DNA from: CAYNEI01 sp964396185
GTDB lineage: Archaea; Thermoplasmatota; SW-10-69-26
DNA length: 16,393 bases
Reading direction: 5' to 3'
Assembly: GCA_964396185.1 (NCBI GenBank)
Contig: CAYNEI010000052.1
Location: forward strand, 1-16,393
The position numbers and the translations under genes are program-made. Each line of letters starts with the position of its first letter. The first letter of the stretch is position 1. The notes beneath the pieces were generated by a model. That model was not told the origin of the DNA, searched no databases, and saw only the letters and a program-made list of their open reading frames with translations. Positions 1-6,531 of this stretch are shown piece after piece.

Positions 1-386
1 GGAACCTCTTCGCCCCCCACTACATGGAGATGGTCAAGCACCGCGCCTACGACGAGGACGCCGGCACGATCCACACGCTCCACGAGGTCTTGCTGGGCAC
101 CGTCCAGCTCTTGGCCCCCATCTCGCCCATCGTGGCCTACAAGCTCTACAGCGAGCTGGAGGGCGGCGACGTCCACGCCACCACCTTCCCGGATCCCCTG
201 GACGGAGCCGACGAAGGCCTGGCCGAGCTCACCGAGCAGGTGACCGGGTTCAACAGCCACGTCTGGGGCGAGAAGAAGGACCAGGGCATCAGCCTGCGCG
301 ACGGGATCAGCGGGATCCCCGTGCCCGAGGAGCTCGTGGCGCTCACCGAGGACCTGGTGGCCATGCACGGGCTCGAGGACGCGTGA
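1..386 (+). CDS. valS: valyl-tRNA synthetase, C-terminal part (5' truncated by window edge)
   Basis: This is the 3' end of a gene that charges tRNA-Val with valine in the cytoplasm. The reading frame is already open at base 3, so about 127 residues are visible and there is no start here. The visible part is the anticodon-binding helical domain and tail. It begins NLFAPHYMEMVKHRAYD and continues with LHEVLLGTVQLLAPISPIV, then FNSHVWGEKKDQGISLRD and a closing segment rich in E, L and V that ends in AMHGLED. The NLF..HY.E.VKHRAY and FNS.VW..KK..GISL blocks are what I recognise from archaeal ValRS; the catalytic HIGH and KMSKS parts lie upstream of the window. The stop is TGA at 384-386. A class I synthetase of another specificity (Ile or Leu) is possible but less likely, because the tail motifs fit ValRS best. 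Confidence 0.85.
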   Translation, partial: NLFAPHYMEMVKHRAYDEDAGTIHTLHEVLLGTVQLLAPISPIVAYKLYSELEGGDVHATTFPDPLDGADEGLAELTEQVTGFNSHVWGEKKDQGISLRDGISGIPVPEELVALTEDLVAMHGLEDA

Positions 387-433
387 GCCTCCCGGACCCG
401 AGAGGCCCGAACCCGCCGAGCCCAAGGGTCATG

Positions 434-448
434 GGAACGGTTAGATTC
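434..448 (+). promoter_or_regulatory. archaeal promoter element of the beta-helix gene
   Basis: The sequence GGAACGGTTAGATTC matches almost base for base the elements at 10228-10242 (GGAACGGTTTTATCC) and 15388-15402 (GCAACGGTTAAATGG). I read it as a BRE-like AACGG followed by a TATA-like box. The AAC lies 51 bp before the ATG at 487, so transcription should start near 468-472 and leave a leader of 15-20 nt. That leader contains GGTGAGG at 472-478, eight bases before the ATG, which can pair with archaeal 16S rRNA. Confidence 0.6.
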
Positions 449-486
449 ATCACCCTTGTGCATAATGCGGGGGTGAGGCGACCCGT

Positions 487-1629
487 ATGGAGGCCCACCC
501 ACGCAACCGTATCCTACCCGTATTGCTCGCGATCGCGCTGCTGCCCTTGATCCCAGCAGCCGACAGTACTGCCACCCCCACGGAGCCCATGGTGATCGTG
601 GGCGAGGAGGTGTGGGCGGACGAGGATCGCGTGGTCAACGAGCACGTGGTCGTCGCGCCAGGCGCCACGCTCACGATCCGGAACAGTGTGCTCAACTGGC
701 AAGCCGGCGAGTTCTGCACACCCGGGCGTATCAACGGCATGTACTGCGCAGGAGAGATCCAGGTCCAGCCCGGTGGCACGCTCGTCATCGAGGACAGCAC
801 CATCACGAGCACGAGCGATGACGTGACGGACTGGCCGCTCATCGAGGTCTTCGGTGATCTCCAGGCTACCGGGAACACGTTCCACCGCGTGGTGGGCGTG
901 CTGGTGCAAGGCAACGCTGCCACTGGTCACATCGTGGACAACACGGTGGACCACGCCTTCACCGGGATCAACGTCTGGCGGGGCGCCAGCGCGCTGGTCC
1001 AGGGGAACCACATCCGAGATGTTGGCACCGGGCTCTCCGCGCAAGACGCCTCCCCCGTGCTGCGAGGGAACGTCCTCGAGGACATATCCGGCTTCGGGAT
1101 CCGGGTCCAGCAGTCCATCGTCGGTGACAAGATCTACGTGACGAACCCGTTGATCGAGGGGAACCTCTTCAACAACGCAAGCCAGGGCGTCTTCAGCGAC
1201 ACCGGGGCGGGCATGGTGGTCCGTGACAACACCTTCGTCGACCACCGCTTCCACGCGATCAACGTGCGGGTCCCGACCCAGGACTTCATGCTCCAGCAGG
1301 CCCCGCTTGCCATCGAGGGGAACCGGTTCGTCGACAACCACCGGGTCCTGGACATCAACACCGTGGACGGCGTGCTCCCCAAGGGGGACTTCGTGGTCGA
1401 GATGCACGGCAATGCCATCGTGGGCACCACCTGCAACCACATCAACGCCGACGAGGCGGTCACCGCAGCCCTTACCATCGATGCTACCGGCAACTGGTGG
1501 GGGACCGCGGACGGCCCCCAGGACCCCAGTCCCGAGGAGTTCTGCGAGGCCTTCGACGGGGACGCCGAGATCCGCATCGAGCCATGGCTGGAGAGCGAGC
1601 CCGCCCTCGACGCGCCACCTGTCCCGTGA
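487..1629 (+). CDS. secreted right-handed parallel beta-helix protein
   Basis: The product is 380 residues. Residues 7-28 form a hydrophobic signal peptide after a short basic N-terminus (MEAHPRNR), and there is no lipobox Cys. The rest is a chain of short beta-strand turns of the type xxGNxI/F.D...GI.V, for example VQGNHIRDVGTGLSAQD, LRGNVLEDISGFGIRV, IEGNLFNNASQGVFSD and VRDNTFVDHRFHAINV. This matches right-handed beta-helix (NosD/pectate-lyase-like) proteins. Near the end it has NWWGTADGPQDPSP, a turn I know from surface beta-helix proteins. Four Cys (FCTPG, YCAGE, TTCNH, EFCEAF) could form disulfides outside the cell. The ATG is chosen because a promoter and a GGTGAGG ribosome site precede it at proper distance. 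No catalytic residues can be assigned, so a role as carbohydrate-active enzyme or as adhesin remains open. A stem-loop follows the stop. Confidence 0.85.
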   Translation: MEAHPRNRILPVLLAIALLPLIPAADSTATPTEPMVIVGEEVWADEDRVVNEHVVVAPGATLTIRNSVLNWQAGEFCTPGRINGMYCAGEIQVQPGGTLVIEDSTITSTSDDVTDWPLIEVFGDLQATGNTFHRVVGVLVQGNAATGHIVDNTVDHAFTGINVWRGASALVQGNHIRDVGTGLSAQDASPVLRGNVLEDISGFGIRVQQSIVGDKIYVTNPLIEGNLFNNASQGVFSDTGAGMVVRDNTFVDHRFHAINVRVPTQDFMLQQAPLAIEGNRFVDNHRVLDINTVDGVLPKGDFVVEMHGNAIVGTTCNHINADEAVTAALTIDATGNWWGTADGPQDPSPEEFCEAFDGDAEIRIEPWLESEPALDAPPVP

Positions 1630-1645
1630 GCTTGCTCCTCGCGTA

Positions 1646-1709
1646 GCGCGCACTGGACCTGGGCCGGGACCGGTCCCTTCACAAGGGAGCCCGGCTCTCC
1701 AGGGCGCGC
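1646..1709 (+). terminator. long nested stem-loop between beta-helix and M1 aminopeptidase genes
   Basis: Three nested arms pair about one centre. GCGCGC-a-CTGGA (1646-1657) pairs with TCCAG-g-GCGCGC (1698-1709). GCCGGG (1663-1668) pairs with CCCGGC (1690-1695). TCCCTT (1674-1679) pairs with AAGGGA (1683-1688) around a three-base loop. The structure begins 16 bp after one stop codon and ends 17 bp before the next start. It could end the upstream transcript, or it could be part of the leader of the aminopeptidase mRNA. No T-tract follows it, so the terminator label is tentative. Confidence 0.5.
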
Positions 1710-1726
1710 TTCCTGGAGCTGACCCC

Positions 1727-4192
1727 ATGGATCCAGCCGCCCACCGCCTCCCCGAGACCACGCGCCCGACCCACTACGACCTCCACCTCACTGCCTCCAT
1801 GGAGCGCGACACCTTCGACGGCGAGGTGACCATCGAGCTCGAGCTCACNNNNNNNNNNNNNNNNNNNNNNNNNNNNNNNNNNNNNNNNNNNNNNNNNNNN
1901 NNNNNNNNNNNNNNNNNNNNNNNNNNNNNNNNNNNNNNNNNNNNNNNNGGTGATGAGGCCTGCCTGGTCACCCAGTGCGAGGCCACGGACGCGCGAGCCA
2001 TCCTCCCCTGCTTCGACGAGCCCGCCTTCAAGGCCACCTGGGCCTGGACCATCACCACCGAGCCCGGCCTCCAGGTGCTGGCCAACGCGCCCATGGCCAC
2101 CCAAGCACCAGCGGAGAGCACCACGACCTGGCGCTTCGAGGCCACCCGGCCCATGGCCAGCTATTTGATCGCGTGCGCCATCGGCGCCTTCCAAGCCACG
2201 CCCGAGCTCGAGATGGATGGCACCCCCTTCCAGGTCTGGGCGCTGGGCGGTCGGGAGAAGCTGGGCGTGCACGCGCGCGACTTCGCCGCGCGACTGCTGC
2301 CGTGGTTCGAGGACTACTTCGACGAGCCCTACCCCTACCAGAAGTACGACCAGGTCGCGGTGCCCAGCTTCAGCTTCGGGGCTATGGAGAACGTTGGCCT
2401 CGTGGTCTTCCGCAGCTCCCTGCTCCTCGTCGACCCCGGGAACGCGTCCTGGGACCAGTTGCGCAACGTGGACCGCGTGGTGGCCCACGAGTTCGCCCAC
2501 ATGTGGTTCGGGAACCTGGTCACCATGGCGTGGTGGGACGATCTGTGGCTCAACGAAGCCTTCGCCGAGTGGATCGCTCATAAGGCCGTGGATGCCCTGG
2601 AACCCGGCCACCAGGTCTGGACCACCTTCCAGCGTCGCACGGATGCAGCCATGGAGACCGACGCGCTGGCCGCCACCCACCCCATCTACCACCCCGTCGA
2701 GACGCCAGCCGAAGCCATGGAGATGTTCGATGCCATCACCTACGGCAAGGGCTCAGCCGTCATGCGCATGCTCGAGGCCTTCCTGGGCGAGCGCGCCTTC
2801 CGCGACGGGCTGCGCACCTACATCGAAGCCTTCGCTGAGGACAACGCCCGAGGCGAGGACCTCTGGGAGCACTTGGCCCAGGCCAGCGAGCACCCGGTCC
2901 AGGAGATCATGGAGGCCTGGATCACGACCCCCGGCCACCCACGCATCCATGTCGGCATCGCCGACCAAGAGCCTGGTAGCGCGACCCTGGAGCTCTCCCA
3001 GACCCGCCACCGCTCTACCCCCAACGCCCAGCCCGAGGGCACCACGTGGGCGATCCCACTCGTGCTCCGCTACGCCGACGAGGCCGGCGTCCACGAGCAC
3101 CGCCACCTGCTCACCGAAGCGATCGGGAGCCTGGAGCTCGAGACCGACGGCGATCTCCGCTGGGTCCACGGCAACGCCGACGGGCTCGGCTTCTACCGCG
3201 TCGACCACGCCCCCGAGCTCCGCGCGGGCTTGCTGGAGGCCGCGGATGCGCTGACCCCCGTGGAGCGAACGAGCCTCCTGCGCGACGAGTGGGGCCTGGT
3301 AGAAGCCGGCCAGCGCGACGTGATCACGTTCCTCGAGCTGCTCGACATCCTGGCCACCGGCGTTGACCACCACGCCGTGGTCGAGCACACTGCGGCGCGC
3401 ACCCGCGCGCTCGAACGCATGCTCGAGGGCATGGATGGCGAGCGAGGCGAGGCGGCCCTCGAGGGCCTGCGCGCCTGGACCAAGGAGCGCTTCCTAGGCG
3501 GCTTCCAGGAGCTCGGACCCCGAAGCCAGGGGGACGAGGACCCAGCCACGCGCAAGCGGCGCGGCACCCTGCTCGCTGCGCTGGCCAGCATCGCCCAGCA
3601 CGAGGACGCTATGGACGCCGCCGAGGCTATCGCGGCCGACGAGCGCGCCGACCCGAACCGCGTGGAGGGCGACCTGGCCGATCCCGCGGTCACCGCCCGG
3701 GCCCAACTCGGCGATGCCAGCACGTTCGAGGAGCACGTGCGCATCTACCGCGAGCGACGCGACGGCGAGGCCACGCCCCAGCAGGCCGACCGCTACCTCT
3801 TCAGCCTCGTGGCCGCCCGAGGGCCCGAGCTCGTCGAGGCCACCCTGGAGCTCTGCTTCGATGGCACCGTGCCCAAGCAGAGCGTCGGCCCCATGCTCAC
3901 CCGCATGCTCCACGAGCCCCATGCCCAGGAGCTGGCCTGGCAAGCCATCGAGGATCGCTGGGACTGGATCCGCGAGAACCTAGGCGATGCCTGGACCACC
4001 CGCATCGTGGAGGCCACCGGTCAGCTGCCGCCAGAGACAGGCGAGCAAGCCACCGCGTTCCTGGAAGCCAACCTGGATGGGATCGCCCAGGAGGCCTTCT
4101 CCCGGGCCCGCGAGCAGCTCGTGCAGAACGCCGAGCTCCGGGAGCGCATCCTGGACGACGTGGCTGGGTGGTTCGAAGAGAGGACAACCTAG
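1727..4192 (+). CDS. M1 family zinc aminopeptidase (tricorn-interacting-factor / aminopeptidase N type)
   Basis: It removes N-terminal residues from peptides and is expected to be cytoplasmic, since there is no signal peptide (MDPAAHRLPETTRPTHYDLHL is the usual start of the N-terminal beta domain). The exopeptidase motif GAMEN is encoded at 2378-2392. The zinc site HEFAH is at 2486-2500, and the third zinc ligand Glu (in LWLNEAFAEW) is 18 residues after it, at 2555-2557. The catalytic Tyr lies in ITYGKGSAVMRML. An ERAP1-like helical C-terminal domain fills the last 350 residues or so. An N gap (1849-1948) removes part of the N-terminal domain. As assembled the protein is 821 residues; family members usually have roughly 60-90 residues where the gap gives 34, so the true gap is probably longer. 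The frame is open further upstream, but that part overlaps the beta-helix gene in another frame. The ATG has GGAG eight bases before it. Its acidic, Lys-poor composition is typical of this window. Confidence 0.93.
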   Translation: MDPAAHRLPETTRPTHYDLHLTASMERDTFDGEVTIELELXXXXXXXXXXXXXXXXXXXXXXXXXXXXXXXXXXGDEACLVTQCEATDARAILPCFDEPAFKATWAWTITTEPGLQVLANAPMATQAPAESTTTWRFEATRPMASYLIACAIGAFQATPELEMDGTPFQVWALGGREKLGVHARDFAARLLPWFEDYFDEPYPYQKYDQVAVPSFSFGAMENVGLVVFRSSLLLVDPGNASWDQLRNVDRVVAHEFAHMWFGNLVTMAWWDDLWLNEAFAEWIAHKAVDALEPGHQVWTTFQRRTDAAMETDALAATHPIYHPVETPAEAMEMFDAITYGKGSAVMRMLEAFLGERAFRDGLRTYIEAFAEDNARGEDLWEHLAQASEHPVQEIMEAWITTPGHPRIHVGIADQEPGSATLELSQTRHRSTPNAQPEGTTWAIPLVLRYADEAGVHEHRHLLTEAIGSLELETDGDLRWVHGNADGLGFYRVDHAPELRAGLLEAADALTPVERTSLLRDEWGLVEAGQRDVITFLELLDILATGVDHHAVVEHTAARTRALERMLEGMDGERGEAALEGLRAWTKERFLGGFQELGPRSQGDEDPATRKRRGTLLAALASIAQHEDAMDAAEAIAADERADPNRVEGDLADPAVTARAQLGDASTFEEHVRIYRERRDGEATPQQADRYLFSLVAARGPELVEATLELCFDGTVPKQSVGPMLTRMLHEPHAQELAWQAIEDRWDWIRENLGDAWTTRIVEATGQLPPETGEQATAFLEANLDGIAQEAFSRAREQLVQNAELRERILDDVAGWFEERTT
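1849..1948. other. assembly gap (100 N) inside the M1 aminopeptidase gene
   Basis: The run is exactly 100 N, like three others in the window, so it is a placeholder of unknown true length. The frame is the same on both sides when 100 bases are assumed, so the true length should be 1 more than a multiple of 3. Confidence 0.95.
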
Positions 4193-4307
4193 ATCACGAA
4201 GGGCACGAAGGGATCTCCAAGGGCTCGAAGGCCGGACAAGAAGAGGTTACTTGGTCTCTTGGTGCCCTTCGTGGACCCTTCGTGGACCCTTCGTGCCCTC
4301 TGTGATC
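4192..4307. repeat. imperfect inverted repeat of CACGAAGGG units between convergent genes
   Basis: GATCACGAAGGGCACGAAG at 4192-4210 is matched in inverse orientation at 4289-4307, with 17 of 19 bases complementary. Between the arms the right side carries the tandem unit CCCTTCGTGGA twice (from 4265), followed by CCCTTCGTGCC. The left side has degenerate AAGGG/CGAAGG units. The arm begins at the last base of the aminopeptidase stop codon, and the fic stop lies 30 bp beyond the other arm. The element could act as a two-way terminator or be a mobile or REP-like repeat. Confidence 0.7.
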
Positions 4308-4336
4308 GAGGTTCCCGGCCAGCGCCAGGGAACGGG

Positions 4337-5380
4337 CTAGCCGCGGGCCGCGCGGACCTCGGCCGGCCACAGCACCCGGTAGCGACGGCCCGTACCGCGA
4401 CCCTCGCCTTCCACCAATCCCTCCTCCTGCAGCAGCTGAAGACGTCGGGTGACCGTCTGCCGGCTCTTGTCCAGGAAGAAGCGCTCGACATCACGGGGGC
4501 GGAACGATTCCACCCCGTGGACGTAGCACCACTCGAGCAGCTCCTCTCCATCCCTAGGGACCGTCGAGGGGATCAGCTGGATCCGGGTGGCAAGCAGGGT
4601 GGTTCGCCTGTAGCCGCCGACGACGGCCTGGCCGAAGTAGCTCACCCAAGCCGCCAGCCGCCCCTGATCGGCGGCGTTGAGGGATCGGTAGTACTCCTCC
4701 CTGTCCTGGTTGATGGAATCATCCACGGGGCAATACCGGATGTTCTCGAGCCCGCCGTTCGCAAGGGCGAGTAACGTGAGCAAGCGTCCGATGCGCCCGT
4801 TCCCGTCGCCGAAGGGATGGATGCGCTGGAACTCGTGGAAGAAGAGCGCGGCCCGGCACACGAGTGGTAGCTCCCTGGAAGGCCCGTGGAGCCAGTCGAC
4901 CAGGGCCTCGAGATCCTGCTCCACCTCGTCGGGCGGCGTGGTCTGGAGGGTGCCGTAGGGTCCATGGATCACGTTCGGGACCTGCTTGAACCGTCCTGGT
5001 GCGGCGTCGTTGTGAAGCGGGACGCGGCGGAAGTAGTCACGGTGGAGGTCCCGGATGAACTCGATGTCGAGATGGATCGGGGTGGGTCCCAGGTGTTCGT
5101 CTGTGAGGGTGAAGTAGTTGAGCACCTCGATATCGGAAGGCGTGATCTCCCCCTTGGCCGTGATGTCGGCCTCGTGCTGGTCGTAGAGCCTCTCGACGCG
5201 CTCGAGCTCGATGGGGCCCGAGTCCAGGTTCGTGGTCCCCCAGGAGTTGCGCACGAGCGCGTACCGGTAGAGCGTCTCGCGGACCCGATCGCTGATGACC
5301 TCGATGGGGAGCTCCTGATCCAGCGTTCGTGCCCGCTCATCATGGAGCACGTGACCTTCCGACGGGATGAACTCGATCAT
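4337..5380 (-). CDS. Fic domain protein with C-terminal winged helix
   Basis: Fic proteins transfer AMP (or another nucleotide or phosphate group) to a target protein. The product is 347 residues from the ATG at 5380. The Fic core motif HPFGDGNGRIGR is complete at residues 188-199, so the catalytic His188 and the phosphate-binding loop are present. A beta-hairpin flap precedes it (FKQVPNVIHGPYGTLQTTPP). Residues 281-337 form a winged helix-turn-helix (RPRDVERFFLDKSRQTVTRRLQLLQEEGLV). At residues 49-55 TTNLDSG sits where class II Fic proteins carry the inhibitory (S/T)xxxE(G/N) motif, here with Asp in place of Glu. A TTG 12 bases upstream (5392) is an alternative start: the TATA box fits a transcript beginning about there. 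It is a single gene facing the M1 aminopeptidase gene. No antitoxin-like partner is visible, so the autoinhibitory segment may do that job. Confidence 0.9.
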   Translation of the reverse strand: MIEFIPSEGHVLHDERARTLDQELPIEVISDRVRETLYRYALVRNSWGTTNLDSGPIELERVERLYDQHEADITAKGEITPSDIEVLNYFTLTDEHLGPTPIHLDIEFIRDLHRDYFRRVPLHNDAAPGRFKQVPNVIHGPYGTLQTTPPDEVEQDLEALVDWLHGPSRELPLVCRAALFFHEFQRIHPFGDGNGRIGRLLTLLALANGGLENIRYCPVDDSINQDREEYYRSLNAADQGRLAAWVSYFGQAVVGGYRRTTLLATRIQLIPSTVPRDGEELLEWCYVHGVESFRPRDVERFFLDKSRQTVTRRLQLLQEEGLVEGEGRGTGRRYRVLWPAEVRAARG

Positions 5381-5413
5381 GACCCGATTCAATGACTCAT
5401 TTCACCTATCTTC

Positions 5414-5428
5414 TATTTATAAGTTTGG
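5414..5428 (-). promoter_or_regulatory. canonical archaeal TATA box/BRE of the fic gene
   Basis: Read on the minus strand the sequence is CCAAACTTATAAATA. CTTATAAATA is a textbook archaeal TATA box preceded by an A-rich BRE. The AAC lies 33 bp from a TTG at 5392 and 45 bp from the ATG at 5380, which are the two spacings seen for other genes in this window. The surrounding 60 bp are much richer in A+T than the rest of the window. Confidence 0.75.
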
Positions 5429-5522
5429 TAAATATGGGGCAATCCATCGACCGCGCCGACGGCTACCGGTTAGTCTCTCAGATCGGGAAGCATGAAACGC
5501 CCGGCTGAGGCCCGGTGGACCC

Positions 5523-6425
5523 TTACCCCACCAGGCCGAGGGGATCGAGCGCCGGGTCCTGGAGCTGTGGCCAGGTGGCCAGCTCGACCGTGAGATCGGT
5601 GTGCTCGTGCAAGTAGGCCAGCGCGGGCTCGAGGTTGAGCACGCCGGTCGTGGTGCCCTGGGCGGTCGTCACGATCCCGAGGGCTGACCCATCTCCAGTG
5701 ATCACCGGGCTCCCGGAATCCCCCGCGAGGGTGGGTGCAGGGAAGAGGACCCGGGTCTTCCAAGCCCCCTTCTCGGTCACAACCCCCTCGCGGTCGTCCC
5801 CGGCGTGGACGTCGTCCCGGCCACCGTCGCGCATCACGGAGTTGCCGTAGGTGAGCGCGATCATGCCAGCATCGACATCGCCGGCGAGATTGGTCGGGCC
5901 GCCCCACGTGCGCAGCGCCGGGTGGACATGGTCGCGATCCTCGGGGTGGATGCGGAAGAGAGCGAGGTCGTTGGCGATGCCGGCCTCGTCCGTGGTGGCG
6001 ATCCCGGCGCTCACCTTCTCTGTGCAGATCTCGCTCTCGTCCATGGTCCCCCAGGAGCAGTAGGCCAGCAGCCCCCGGACGTCGCCAGAGAGCCGGAGCT
6101 CGTCGCCCAGGCGCATCCCATCCACGCAGTGGCTGGCCGCACCGATGTAGAGCGTCGCGTTGCCTGGGCTCGTGAAGACGAAGTTGACCGTGCACGTGAC
6201 GATCGTGCCCCCCTCCGGGTCTACGTCGGCAGGGAAGAGCTTGTCCCCCGGGCGCAGCAGGGCCTCTTCCAAGCTGGGCCACGGGGGTGCACCCGGTCCA
6301 TCACCGGGGTCCACCGCATCCCCGGCTCCAGGCGCTCTCTCGGCCGGCTCTTGACCGGCGTTCTCGGCCCCGAGGCACCCACTGGCCAGGAGCAGCCCGG
6401 CGACGAGCAGCGCGGTCCATCGCAT
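5523..6425 (-). CDS. secreted trypsin-like (S1) serine protease lipoprotein
   Basis: The 300-residue product starts MRWTALLVAGLLLASGCLG: a short signal peptide ending in a lipobox with Cys17, so it should be lipid-anchored outside the cytoplasmic membrane. A low-complexity acidic linker (residues 20-50) leads to a chymotrypsin-fold domain. The catalytic triad is visible: His99 in GAASHC, Asp153 in ANDLALF, Ser237 in LAGDSGSPV. Cys78, Cys100, Cys123 and Cys134 may form disulfides. Longer upstream starts exist, but they lack promoter support and would bury the signal peptide. ATG 6425 lies 33 bp after the AAC of a promoter-like element, which predicts a leaderless mRNA. The gene is divergent from the Asp-box lipoprotein at 6532. 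The exact substrate class is not readable. The protein ends at a TAA about 40 residues after the last expected core strand. Confidence 0.9.
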   Translation of the reverse strand: MRWTALLVAGLLLASGCLGAENAGQEPAERAPGAGDAVDPGDGPGAPPWPSLEEALLRPGDKLFPADVDPEGGTIVTCTVNFVFTSPGNATLYIGAASHCVDGMRLGDELRLSGDVRGLLAYCSWGTMDESEICTEKVSAGIATTDEAGIANDLALFRIHPEDRDHVHPALRTWGGPTNLAGDVDAGMIALTYGNSVMRDGGRDDVHAGDDREGVVTEKGAWKTRVLFPAPTLAGDSGSPVITGDGSALGIVTTAQGTTTGVLNLEPALAYLHEHTDLTVELATWPQLQDPALDPLGLVG

Positions 6426-6443
6426 GGTCCGGGAGGCCCGGTT

Positions 6444-6462
6444 GGGACTACGTCCGTTGTGG
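6444..6462 (-). promoter_or_regulatory. promoter element of the S1 protease gene
   Basis: On the minus strand the sequence is CCACAACGGACGTAGTCCC. The ACAACGG resembles the AACGG element found before other genes in this window, and its AAC is 33 bp from the ATG at 6425. The AT box (GACGTAGT) is poor, so support comes mainly from the AACGG match and spacing. Confidence 0.4.
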
Positions 6463-6493
6463 TGACGGCGTTGAAGACCGGTCAACGAGCTGC

Positions 6494-6510
6494 CCACAAC
6501 AGCTAAGAGC
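6494..6510 (+). promoter_or_regulatory. promoter element of the first Asp-box lipoprotein gene
   Basis: CCACAACAGCTAAGAGC has its AAC 34 bp before the ATG at 6532. It shares GCCCACAAC (6492-6500) and a following C-run with the leader copy at 12656. It would give a leaderless transcript. It shares a 106-bp divergent intergenic region with the S1 protease promoter. Confidence 0.4.
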
Positions 6511-6531
6511 CCCCGCCGGAACTCCAGCTCG

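Noticed and set aside
1223..1726. Upstream extension of the M1 aminopeptidase reading frame
   Set aside because: It overlaps the beta-helix gene in another frame, is Ser/Thr/Arg/Pro-rich nonsense, and the family N-terminus begins at the ATG 1727 after a ribosome site.
514..1761. 415-codon open frame on the minus strand
   Set aside because: It is the mirror of the beta-helix gene in a GC-rich genome; the composition (V, D, G, R, H) is typical of antisense frames and no domain is visible.
5464..5478. CCGGTTAGTCTCTC as another promoter
   Set aside because: It contains GGTTAG but lacks AAC, and no plus-strand gene follows.
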